A DNA stretch of 24,392 bases. It comes from a virus. Position numbers and translations under genes: made by a program. Positions 13,957-21,409 of the stretch are shown here, piece by piece. Position 1 is the first letter of the stretch. The number at the start of each line of letters is the position of its first letter. The stretch is taken from positions 1 to 24,392 of IMG/VR virus record IMGVR_UViG_3300025669_000186; one strand, written 5' to 3'. Under the pieces are notes generated by a model that was given only the letters and a program-made list of their open reading frames with translations, made no database searches and was not told the origin of the DNA.

Positions 13957-14702
13957 TATAAGTACCTGTTCCTATAGGCTATATTTAACGTTCCGGTAGT
14001 TGAGAAGCCCGTTACCTTAATTGAATTAGCTACACCTGCTGCAAGCCTGGGGAATTTACCACTTACATCATCCATATCAGCCGTGCCGTCATTGGTAACG
14101 ATCCAAGTAGCTGTATTGATGACTAATGCTTTACCATTCCCGACCGATCCTTCCCATGTTAATTCTTCATCCGTGGTCACATTTTCAACTAGAAGTGTGA
14201 TAGCAGCCAACACCTCCCCTGCTGTTAATGTATAAACCGGGTAAATATAATCATTCCCGCCCGGAGTTTCGGCAATGGTATCGGGGTCGGCATCAACATT
14301 ACTCGTATTTGAAACTGCGCTAGTGCTATAGGCGGCCGGATCGGTACAGGTAAATTCTATATTACCGTTCCATGCAAGCGGTCCATTGAATCCACCCTGC
14401 AGAGTGTTGAACCGAGCCATCCAGTATCGTGTCGATAGGTTATCGAAGATAAGTTGTTTATCAACTCTCCAGTTTAGCTTACCGCGAATACCGTCAAGGT
14501 AGGTTCGCAATACTGTATGAGTAGCGGCTGTTACATTGACCTCAACATTTATAGGCAGAGGAGGTCGGTAACTATCAAAGGCATAAGCTCTGTCCCGGAG
14601 CTGGATGTTTGCGGCTAACTGGGTTAGAGGGATGCTCGCACCCGTTACCACTAGCCCATAATCATCCATATCTACAGCATTGAATGAGAAACTATTACTC
14701 AC
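13956..14702 (-). CDS. Distal tail protein (Dit)
   Basis: A 248-aa protein of the Sipho_tail/Dit family, which forms the hexameric ring joining the tail tube to the tip. The N-terminal part has the family pattern (SFSFNAVDMDDYGLVVTGAS, then RDRAYAFDSYRPPLPINVEV and a WRVDKQLIFDNLSTRYWMARF strand series), and the C-terminal half (about 140-248) is a beta-sandwich-like galectin region. The start is GTG, with GGAGG 7 bases upstream and no usable ATG nearby. Placement directly between the tape measure and hub genes confirms the call. Confidence 0.88.
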   Translation of the reverse strand: MSNSFSFNAVDMDDYGLVVTGASIPLTQLAANIQLRDRAYAFDSYRPPLPINVEVNVTAATHTVLRTYLDGIRGKLNWRVDKQLIFDNLSTRYWMARFNTLQGGFNGPLAWNGNIEFTCTDPAAYSTSAVSNTSNVDADPDTIAETPGGNDYIYPVYTLTAGEVLAAITLLVENVTTDEELTWEGSVGNGKALVINTATWIVTNDGTADMDDVSGKFPRLAAGVANSIKVTGFSTTGTLNIAYRNRYL

Positions 14703-14748
14703 CTTTCTACCTCCGGATATCCCTTATCAGTCAAGTTAAAAATCACCA

Positions 14749-17472
14749 TTATCCAACCCCCACTTGCCGGCTCTGACTCTGCTGTAACCTGAATAACTCC
14801 CGGGCTACCCTGTAGATATCAGCATCTTCGCGCACCACCATCTGAGATATGTTGATATTTGATGTGCCTCCTGATCCTGACGGGCTAACTCGTTCTGGCC
14901 CGGCTTCCCCGGCAATAGCGTAAGGCTTTTGGCTTTTAAGCCCATAAAGCAAGGTGGGCTCAGTGATCATCCCGCCGCCAGCCATCTTCTTTAGTCTATT
15001 GATGGTTATGGTTCCCTCTTTGCTCGGGGCTGATATCGTGGGTGTTTCAAAGGAATAATCAGGGGTAGCCCCTAACCCACCCATTATCCGGTTATACTCG
15101 TCAATAAACTCTTGTGTGTCGGTTAATTTATCGGCGTTCATTTCCTGGAAGGCCAGCAGGTCGGCATTGTAGGTGGTGACTGTTTCCGCTAACCCTTCGT
15201 TAATTGCTGTTTTTTGGTCGGCATAATACCCCTCAGTGTCAAGCTCCATTATGGCATTGTGTAAAGCATTCCCCGATTCCTCTTCCGCCCAAGCATCTTC
15301 AATATCAGCTATCTGATCTTTGATTACATCTTCGCGGGCCTTTTTACCGTCTTTAAGTTCAGCCAGTTGGTCCTCAATACTATCTTTTCTTGCACCCTCA
15401 GCATCATCAAGCTGGTCTTCTAATTCGTTCTTCCTATCACTATACTCGTTTTTTAATGCGTCTTTTAATTCACTGACACGATCTTCTTCGAGTCCTTTAT
15501 CTCTATCTATCCCGTCTTCTTTTGTGTCCCCAAGTAGTTTATTGTGTTCTCCAGCGAGCCTGGCCACCTCCCCGGTCGGGTCCATCGCTATCAGCTCGGC
15601 CATCATCTGCTCGTCAATTAAACCAATGCGCTCTGCCGTGAGGTCACGGTAGTATCCGGCCCGTTCATCCAGTATGCGCTTTTCTTCGTCAGCGACTCGT
15701 GTGGCTCCATCAATGGTCGCCTGGGTAGATTGCTCGACATCGATTACTATATCATCAGATGCTTCCCGTACTTTTCTTTCGAGTTCGGCAAAAGAAGCTG
15801 CCGCCTTATCGGCATCACTCCCTATCTTCTCGGCGTCGATCATATTGGCTACTTTGTCATGGAGAGCCGTTATCTGATCACCAACACCGGGTAGCCACCC
15901 GGTAAACTTGGCTAGAATACCAAGGACTTTCTCGACACCCCCCAGGAAAAAGAGCTTAATCTTGCGCCAAGCCCCCTTAAAAAAGGACACTACCTTGTCC
16001 CAGTTCTTATAGAGTAGTATCCCTGCCGTCACCAGTAGCCCAATCAGGGTGACAATGGCTCCGATAGGGTTGGCATTCATGGCTGCGTTCCATGCCCATT
16101 GTGCCAGGGTGATTAGCTTCATTACTCCGATGGCTATAAATGAGGCCACCTTGTGGGCTACCATGGCAACCTTGTGGGCAATCAGGGAGATAGTATTAGA
16201 GTGGATGATAGCTTGGAGAGCAGCCCACATCTTCATCAGGGGGCCTATCATCATCATCATGACTCCCATAGCTCCGACTGATATGAGGATGGCAGTTGAT
16301 AATTTAGGATGTGCCTCAATCCACTTTGTTAGTTTGTTTATAATGGGAATCATCGCATCCATGACCCTTTGTAGTATAGGAAGAAGGGCATCGCCCAATG
16401 CCGCCTGGGTTAAGGCTACTTCATTTTTGAGTATCTGCATCTTTGAAGCTGTAGTCTCGATTCTCTTGGCTGCTTCTTCTTGCAATGCGGAGTTTTTCAC
16501 CCAGGCTTCGGCTGCTAATTCTTGTGCATCAGTCAATAGGTCCATATTCCCCGATGCCCTCAGCAATGTATCAACTACCCTAATCCCCCCTAACCCTACC
16601 TCGTCAAGGACAGGGGTTATATCTTCCCCCGCCGACTTCATCCGCCCCAACCCTGATACGAATGCCGTTATTGCCCCGGTAGCATCTTCCTTGAAGAGTG
16701 TGGCAAATTCAGCAGTCGTCATCCCGGCTGTGGAAGCAAAGGCTTCTAACTCAGCACTCCCCCCAGCAACAGCGGAGTTCATCTCTATCATGGTCTTAGA
16801 GAAAGCAGTACCACCAGCTTCAGACCTTAACCCCATAGAAGACAAGGCAGCAGAGAACGCCATTATCTGAGTCTCGGTCATTCCGATGGTAGTACCGGCA
16901 CCAGCCAAGCGCATAGCCATATCAACTATTTCTGCCTCTGTGGTGGCACTATTGTTACCTAAGTCAACAATCACTGAGGCTAGTCTCTCAATATCACTTG
17001 TTGCCATGCCTGTGATATTCATAAAACGAGCCAGTGAAGTAGCCGCCTCGTCTCCCGTCATGTTAGTGGCCATTCCTAGTTTTGCAATGGTATCAGTGAA
17101 GGATATTATATCTTCCTTTTTAATACCCAACTGCCCGGCAGCCTCAGCAATCCTCGCCAGTTCAACATAGGTTACGGGCAACTCTTTCGTCATCTCCCTG
17201 AGAGCTTTGTCTAATCCGGCAAATTCTTCTTCGGTAGCATCTACTGTTTTACGCACGCCAGCAAAGGCATCCTCAAAGTCCACAGCCATTTTAAGGGAAG
17301 CACCGCCGATAGCCGCAACCACCCCGGTGATAACCATACCGACTTTCTTCATGCGGTTGGTCCAGTTACCGGCGTGCTTATTTACCTTGCCGTCCACACC
17401 TTTTAGGCTGTTTTCCAAGCCGGAAGAATCACCATTTATTTTTACTACAACATCGCCAGCAGAAATCGCCAT
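14749..17472 (-). CDS. Tail tape measure protein
   Basis: A 907-aa tape measure that sets tail length and is carried inside the tube. The TP901-type core spans about residues 60-345 (FEDAFAGVRKTVDATEEEF, IAEAAGQLGIKKEDI, MSSMGLRSEAGGTAFSK-like stretch, DEVGLGGIRVVDTLLRASG). Hydrophobic helices lie at about 393-422, 440-460 and 468-488. A strongly charged coiled coil follows (about 655-730, ELEDQLDDAEGARKDSIEDQ), and the C-terminus has the common MAGGGMITEPTLLYG and GEAGPERV motif. At about 0.15 nm per residue, a tail of very roughly 135 nm is expected. AAGG lies 7 bases before the ATG. Confidence 0.95.
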   Translation of the reverse strand: MAISAGDVVVKINGDSSGLENSLKGVDGKVNKHAGNWTNRMKKVGMVITGVVAAIGGASLKMAVDFEDAFAGVRKTVDATEEEFAGLDKALREMTKELPVTYVELARIAEAAGQLGIKKEDIISFTDTIAKLGMATNMTGDEAATSLARFMNITGMATSDIERLASVIVDLGNNSATTEAEIVDMAMRLAGAGTTIGMTETQIMAFSAALSSMGLRSEAGGTAFSKTMIEMNSAVAGGSAELEAFASTAGMTTAEFATLFKEDATGAITAFVSGLGRMKSAGEDITPVLDEVGLGGIRVVDTLLRASGNMDLLTDAQELAAEAWVKNSALQEEAAKRIETTASKMQILKNEVALTQAALGDALLPILQRVMDAMIPIINKLTKWIEAHPKLSTAILISVGAMGVMMMMIGPLMKMWAALQAIIHSNTISLIAHKVAMVAHKVASFIAIGVMKLITLAQWAWNAAMNANPIGAIVTLIGLLVTAGILLYKNWDKVVSFFKGAWRKIKLFFLGGVEKVLGILAKFTGWLPGVGDQITALHDKVANMIDAEKIGSDADKAAASFAELERKVREASDDIVIDVEQSTQATIDGATRVADEEKRILDERAGYYRDLTAERIGLIDEQMMAELIAMDPTGEVARLAGEHNKLLGDTKEDGIDRDKGLEEDRVSELKDALKNEYSDRKNELEDQLDDAEGARKDSIEDQLAELKDGKKAREDVIKDQIADIEDAWAEEESGNALHNAIMELDTEGYYADQKTAINEGLAETVTTYNADLLAFQEMNADKLTDTQEFIDEYNRIMGGLGATPDYSFETPTISAPSKEGTITINRLKKMAGGGMITEPTLLYGLKSQKPYAIAGEAGPERVSPSGSGGTSNINISQMVVREDADIYRVARELFRLQQSQSRQVGVG

Positions 17473-17473
17473 A

Positions 17474-17704
17474 CTATCCCTTCTTTACCTTTACCCCTGC
17501 TCTTTGGAATATGTCCATGTCTGTGGTTGTGGCCTTCTTCTTGCCCTCCCCCCTGTATGCCGCCGCCATGCGTTCTTTGCGCTCACTTAGTTTCTCGCAC
17601 ATGAGCGTAAACTCCTCATCTGTCCACTTTTCAAAGATGTAATCAGGTGTTATATGCCATTCGGACAAGAGGAATTCAAGTCCTTCCCCGATTGTTAAGG
17701 CGTC
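17474..17704 (-). CDS. Tail assembly chaperone GT extension (made by -1 frameshift)
   Basis: This frame has no good start of its own (only a TTG at 17668 without a ribosome site) and lies in the -1 frame of the upstream chaperone. After slipping on AAAGGGG it adds 76 residues (DALTIGEGLEFLLSEWHITP..., ending RAGVKVKKG) to 123 residues of the G-type protein, giving about 199 aa. The segment EWHITPDYIFEKWTDEEFTL matches the usual T-domain pattern that recruits the tape measure. It stops 2 bases before the tape measure start, as in lambda-like gene order. Confidence 0.85.
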   Translation of the reverse strand, partial: DALTIGEGLEFLLSEWHITPDYIFEKWTDEEFTLMCEKLSERKERMAAAYRGEGKKKATTTDMDIFQRAGVKVKKG

Positions 17705-18072
17705 CCCTTTGTCGGGATCGTCTCCGATAAAGGGAATGCAAAAGCCATCACCACCTCAAAGGCTACTGCCACCTCTGCCTCGGTGGCTGTTTCCTCTATT
17801 TCCTCCCTGGGTAAATCCTTGGCATACTCAAAGAATAAGTCAATGATTGAATCTTGGCTTTTAACCATTAAAATCTTGACTGCTTCGGCAAACTCGTCCG
17901 GCTTGTCTGTATCAACCTTGGCATACTTCGGCAAGTCGGAAATCAAATCTATAACCTTCTTGCGCCAGGGGCGGGAGTATTTGATTACAAGAGGCTCAAC
18001 GTCATACTCCCGCCCTCCTAGCATTACCTTGAATGGATCATGGTGTACTTTCTGGTCTTCTGTCCTTTCCAT
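17695..18072 (-). CDS. Tail assembly chaperone G-type protein
   Basis: A 125-aa protein in the position and size of phage tail assembly chaperone G, between the tail tube and tape measure. It starts MERTEDQKVHHDPFKVMLGG with a small beta part (REYDVEPLVIKYSRPWRKKV) and continues as acidic helices (DLFFEYAKDLPREEIEETAT). AGGAG lies 6 bases before the ATG. A fraction of ribosomes should shift frame near its end to make the G-T fusion that binds the tape measure during tail assembly. Confidence 0.88.
   Translation of the reverse strand: MERTEDQKVHHDPFKVMLGGREYDVEPLVIKYSRPWRKKVIDLISDLPKYAKVDTDKPDEFAEAVKILMVKSQDSIIDLFFEYAKDLPREEIEETATEAEVAVAFEVVMAFAFPLSETIPTKGTP
17704..17710 (-). promoter_or_regulatory. 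Programmed -1 ribosomal frameshift site (AAAGGGG)
   Basis: On the minus strand the heptamer reads A-AAG-GGG in the zero frame, the canonical X-XXY-YYZ form. It sits 2 codons before the stop of the G-type chaperone and opens exactly the frame of the T extension. A modest hairpin (GGGGAA with TTCCTC) can form about 15 bases downstream. Confidence 0.88.
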
Positions 18073-18094
18073 TATCTGCTCCTTTTATTTATCT

Positions 18095-19171
18095 TTAGGC
18101 TGCGTTATCGACTACGGTGAAGGCTGGCTCCCCGGCGGGTTTCAATGCCTGGAATGTTACCGGGACAACGGTCTTCTCCCCTTTCTTGAAAGGCATCCCA
18201 ACTGAGCCAGTCGCGGTAGCTTTAGGGAAGAACATCTGACGTAAGTAACCAGCAGGGTTAAGACCTTCAAGTCTGAGATTCATGGTCTTATTGACGCTGC
18301 CCCCTACTGTTAGGATGTTACCGGATACCACTGATCCGGCCATCGCAAAGCCCATATTCGCTAGTGAGCCCTCTGCCATATTACAGGTTATCTCAATGGA
18401 CTCCTTGGTGATAACACGGTCTATGGCTACGGTTTCTTCCTCCACCTCGATATCGGATTCATCGGCGTTGTAAGTAAGAGTAACTCCGTCCTCGGTATAG
18501 CCAAGGTCGACAAATGGAGAACTAAGGGATATCGCCGGGCCGGTGCCACCTGGTTCAATGGTGTAGACGGTGCCCATAATCTCGATGCTGTCAATGTAGC
18601 TAGTTCGTGCAGGTGAAGTCTCCCACAACTCTACTCGAACCCTGGTCAGTATCCAGTTCGAGCAATCAGCTCCACTGGTCAAGACCTCAATGGCCGCTTG
18701 CTGCCCGTTAAGAGCGGCTAACCCCCAGTCAAAGAACGAGGCTCCTATCTCGTCAACCCCACCTATACCAGACAAGTCAGCATCAGCGCACTCCTGGTCT
18801 AACCAAGTATTGCTTCCCGTAATACCCTGCAGATCGACATCTGTGATTTCAGCCCAGGCATCGGAGTCGGGGTCTTCAAACCTGAACTCCATCTGAGCAA
18901 AGTTACCGACCACTGCGGAGCTTTTGTGCCAGAAGCTGTTTGTGTCAAGGGCGGCTGTCCAGAGTGCCATTGTTATAGCCCTGTCTGTTAGCGCCGATCC
19001 ACTCAATTCAACGTGGGTGCTACCGGCATCTCCGGAACCAGTCTTGGTGAGCTTCACTGACCTACTTCCTGCATACTGCTCAACAGTAGACCATTCTGCC
19101 CTTGCGTCATTTGGCTGCCTAACGGCCAGGGTCGCCACCCCGGTTAAGACGTTAGCGATTGTGTTCGACAT
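18095..19171 (-). CDS. Major tail tube protein with a large inserted N-terminal domain
   Basis: A 358-aa tail tube subunit. The start MSNTIANVLTGVATLAV and residues about 218-358 (VDLGYTEDGVTLTYNADESD, IEVEEETVAIDRVITKESIE, LEGLNPAGYLRQMFFPKA, FKKGEKTVVPVTFQALKP) fit the usual tail tube pattern. Between them, residues about 20-210 form an extra domain of about 190 residues (SVKLTKTGSGDAGSTHVELS, FRFEDPDSDAWAEITDVDLQ, SGADCSNWILTRVRVELWE) with a beta-sandwich, carbohydrate-binding-like character. Common tube proteins of this type are about 150-200 aa, so this one is roughly double. It would project outward along the tail. Confidence 0.85.
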   Translation of the reverse strand: MSNTIANVLTGVATLAVRQPNDARAEWSTVEQYAGSRSVKLTKTGSGDAGSTHVELSGSALTDRAITMALWTAALDTNSFWHKSSAVVGNFAQMEFRFEDPDSDAWAEITDVDLQGITGSNTWLDQECADADLSGIGGVDEIGASFFDWGLAALNGQQAAIEVLTSGADCSNWILTRVRVELWETSPARTSYIDSIEIMGTVYTIEPGGTGPAISLSSPFVDLGYTEDGVTLTYNADESDIEVEEETVAIDRVITKESIEITCNMAEGSLANMGFAMAGSVVSGNILTVGGSVNKTMNLRLEGLNPAGYLRQMFFPKATATGSVGMPFKKGEKTVVPVTFQALKPAGEPAFTVVDNAA

Positions 19172-19173
19172 GA

Positions 19174-19356
19174 TTATTTACCCTCCTGTTGTAGTTTAAT
19201 ATAATAAAGCGCCTTTTCAGATAAGGCGGCTGATTTTTCTGGTTCTTTGGGTATCGGTTCCTCCTCCTCAACCTCCGTAGGTATCAACTCCCCCTCCTCC
19301 TCCTCTGGCTTTGTATCAATTACAACCGCCTCTTCTTCCTCTTCTGGTAAAACCAT
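19174..19356 (-). CDS. Very acidic small protein, 60 aa
   Basis: Residues 1-42 are dominated by Glu and Pro with repeated EEEE blocks (LPEEEEEAVVIDTKPEEEEG), then a short helix (SAALSEKALYYIKLQQEGK). AGGAGGGAG lies before the ATG, and the gene sits directly upstream of the tail tube gene, so it is likely made in tail amounts. The function is not recognised. It may be a chaperone-like or disordered binding protein for the tail tube. Confidence 0.66.
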   Translation of the reverse strand: MVLPEEEEEAVVIDTKPEEEEGELIPTEVEEEEPIPKEPEKSAALSEKALYYIKLQQEGK

Positions 19357-19438
19357 ACTCCCTCCTTGTAAAACGCCTAGATTTTGATCCTGTGGGGTCT
19401 GGTGTGCTTCCTCACCGCATTGGTATCGGGATATTGTA

Positions 19439-19927
19439 TTATGTGATTATCCGTTTTAGTTCTGCTTTGAGCGCTCGATTTTCCTCTTGAAGTTGCTTTA
19501 TCTTACTTTCGAGCAATGTCAGGGATTTATGCCCCAAGTCCATTATTAGCTGTAGATTCCCAAGCCGATTGTCATCTCTAATCCCATTTTTGTGGTGGAT
19601 AAGTTCCCAAGGGTGTAATAACCTGCCGAGATGTTTTGCCATTACAAGGCGATGTTCAGAAACTAATCCCCTACTGGTAGCCATGTGTCTAAAAAAGTCA
19701 GTAGGCGATACCCATATTAAAATATATCCATTAGAAGCCTTGGATCTACCACCCCTCCAAGCTGGGCTATTTGCTCCGGTGCGTAGATTTCTAGCACAAG
19801 CATCACATCTTGGGTTCTGGGGTTCCCCCCTTTTTAACCATACCCATCGGGCTTGCCCACAGTCAAGACAGGCACAATAACCCTGTTTATGCGTGCCTGT
19901 CTTTCTAATGTCGCCTATCTCTGGCAC
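19439..19927 (-). CDS. HNH endonuclease, homing-type
   Basis: A 162-aa endonuclease with an N-terminal zinc ribbon (C18, C20, C23 and C41-x2-C44), a GANSPAWRGGR motif, a strand region (GYILIWVSPTDFF) and the HNH core EHRLVMAKHLGR...ELIHHKNGIRDDNRLGNLQL, with H-H and N-x8-N positions intact. It ends in a short coiled coil (SKIKQLQEENRALKAELKR). The start is GTG with GGAGG 8 bases upstream. It stands alone between two tail genes and does not break either one, typical of a free-standing homing endonuclease. Confidence 0.88.
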   Translation of the reverse strand: MPEIGDIRKTGTHKQGYCACLDCGQARWVWLKRGEPQNPRCDACARNLRTGANSPAWRGGRSKASNGYILIWVSPTDFFRHMATSRGLVSEHRLVMAKHLGRLLHPWELIHHKNGIRDDNRLGNLQLIMDLGHKSLTLLESKIKQLQEENRALKAELKRIIT

Positions 19928-19945
19928 TACTTCAGCCTCCGTACT

Positions 19946-20353
19946 TTAGCGAAACATAATTGAGAAAAAACAAAGGGTCCGAAAGTAGTTTGGAATAAAT
20001 TCATCCACTAGATCCTGCCCCTGTCCTTCCTCGATTGCTGATAAAATATAGTTAGACCCTACCGCAACATTCTGTATTCCCTGGAGGGCATCGTATAAAG
20101 CCCGGTAGACTTCCCGTGCATCCGTGGATTTATCAGCCCAGCAATCGAATTGTACGCTCGGATTCGGCATATCAGGAATATAAGGAGTTGCGGACCCGCC
20201 CCGGGTAAAGTAACTGACTGCCGGTAGTGTGCCGTTCTCCGGTATCCTGGGGCAGTAAATCCGCGCCCCAACCAAATCAATCAACGGATCCACCTTTGTT
20301 GACGAGGTTGTTAGATAATCCCTTATGATTTTGTTGGTATCAGGTAAGCTCAT
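19946..20353 (-). CDS. Tail terminator / tail completion protein (DUF3168-like)
   Basis: A 135-aa protein with the pattern of the phage tail terminator: IIRDYLTTSSTKVDPLIDLV at the start, VGARIYCPRIPENGTLPAVSYF, then VQFDCWADKSTDAREVYRAL and an acidic C-terminal strand region. It would cap the tail tube and join it to the head connector. It is coupled by ATGA overlap to the gp10-like gene and follows the usual adaptor, closure, gp10, terminator order. Confidence 0.85.
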   Translation of the reverse strand: MSLPDTNKIIRDYLTTSSTKVDPLIDLVGARIYCPRIPENGTLPAVSYFTRGGSATPYIPDMPNPSVQFDCWADKSTDAREVYRALYDALQGIQNVAVGSNYILSAIEEGQGQDLVDEFIPNYFRTLCFFSIMFR

Positions 20354-20751
20354 AAATGCTTCCTCACTTTCCCGGCAAATGAATCTCCCTTAGTATGCTT
20401 CACCAGCGCGGGGTGCATATAGGGCCGGGCAGCCATGCGGCTCGTTCCCGTTTCACCATACCCACCATAGCCAGAGGTAGAATAAACAGCGCCTTCCAGC
20501 TTGCCATCATTTACAATTTTATCCGGCTCTGCATCTTCCCCTTGCTCGACTGTTCCCATCCCTGAAACTTCAGAAGCAAGTGAGCGTGCGTTATGCCCCG
20601 TATCCCAAAAGTCAACGGCCTTTGCGTTCCTGATGCTGTCATTGTGAATAGCTACCACCGTATCCCTCATAGCTAACTTCGTGGCTTTATCGAGCGTATT
20701 CTTGGCTGCTGGAATCCTCAGATTGCTAATTATGTTCATGCTTAGTTTCAT
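20350..20751 (-). CDS. HK97 gp10-like neck/tail protein
   Basis: A 133-aa protein matching the HK97-gp10 family by order and pattern: an N-terminal helix (AAKNTLDKATKLAMRDTVVA), DTGHNARSLASEVSG (the common TG-L-S motif), EGAVYSTSGYGGYGETGTSR and the near-universal ARPYMHPAL end. The ATG at 20751 overlaps the closure-gene stop as ATGA with GTGAGGA upstream; the earlier GTG is less likely. It acts in joining the head and tail. Confidence 0.88.
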   Translation of the reverse strand: MKLSMNIISNLRIPAAKNTLDKATKLAMRDTVVAIHNDSIRNAKAVDFWDTGHNARSLASEVSGMGTVEQGEDAEPDKIVNDGKLEGAVYSTSGYGGYGETGTSRMAARPYMHPALVKHTKGDSFAGKVRKHL

Positions 20752-21086
20752 CGAATTGTCCTCACGAAACACTCTTTATGATGAGAGGTAGCCCCGTCTC
20801 TCCGATCTACTACCATCAGGACTTCATAGGTATCACTGTCAATTACTATTCGGTCCTGCTCGGTAACATCGACATCACCAAGAAAGATAGTGTGATCGGC
20901 GATAACTAACTCTGCCCCAACCTTTATCTCCCGGCCCTGGGTTTTTGCACTGCCGGAGGATAACCTGCAAGCAATATCCGTCAAGTGGTCCGCCCAGGTT
21001 AATGTTGGAGTACCATAATCGTCGGCTACCCCTTCCGTGTATCTCTGCGTAGTACAAGTGTTTATCAATAAACTTAAATAGCTCAA
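20748..21086 (-). CDS. Head closure protein (SPP1 gp16-like)
   Basis: A 112-aa protein with a small beta-barrel pattern (NTCTTQRYTEGVADDYGTPT, DIACRLSSGSAKTQGREIKV, GAELVIADHTIFLGDVDVTE, DRIVIDSDTYEVLMVVDRRD) typical of head-tail stoppers. The start is TTG, overlapping the adaptor stop as TTGA, with GGAGG 4 bases upstream. It seals the portal after DNA packing and receives the tail. Confidence 0.85.
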   Translation of the reverse strand: MSYLSLLINTCTTQRYTEGVADDYGTPTLTWADHLTDIACRLSSGSAKTQGREIKVGAELVIADHTIFLGDVDVTEQDRIVIDSDTYEVLMVVDRRDGATSHHKECFVRTIR

Positions 21087-21409
21087 TCTCCCTCCAAATC
21101 CATCTCGGCCCAGGTCAAAACAGGTGAGTTAGATTCCACCCCACGGAGATGTAGTGCTAATTTGGTCATCTTGTCAGATGCCTTTTGGGTGTAGGAGTAA
21201 TCCCCTATCTTCTCGCCATCGGCATTCGCCACATACTTAGCGGCCCAGGCTTCCAGCGCATCGGCGGCTGCTAGGTTAATACTGTTTGAATTCTCAGTCA
21301 GGAAATAGGTTAGTTCCTCGTCTGTGAATACAGAATCGGTGGTGTCTGTATCGCTTATCTTCAGCCGTACTTTGCCGACTAGGGTAGTGATATCATAAGT
21401 TACTGTCAT
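21083..21409 (-). CDS. Head-tail adaptor (gp6-like connector)
   Basis: A 108-aa protein starting MTVTYDITTLVGKVRLKISD, with FTDEELTYFLTENSNSINLA and AADALEAWAAKY, the helical pattern of phage connector proteins that dock below the portal. The ATG at 21409 overlaps the upstream stop as ATGA, and AAGGAGG lies 8 bases before it. It belongs to the connector set with the next three genes. Confidence 0.86.
   Translation of the reverse strand: MTVTYDITTLVGKVRLKISDTDTTDSVFTDEELTYFLTENSNSINLAAADALEAWAAKYVANADGEKIGDYSYTQKASDKMTKLALHLRGVESNSPVLTWAEMDLEGD

Noticed and set aside
14749-17472. Long plus-strand open frames opposite the tape measure gene (for example 16049-16870)
   Set aside because: They mirror a strongly supported minus-strand tape measure gene, lack ribosome sites and have low-complexity Ser/Ala/Ile-rich translations typical of antisense shadows.
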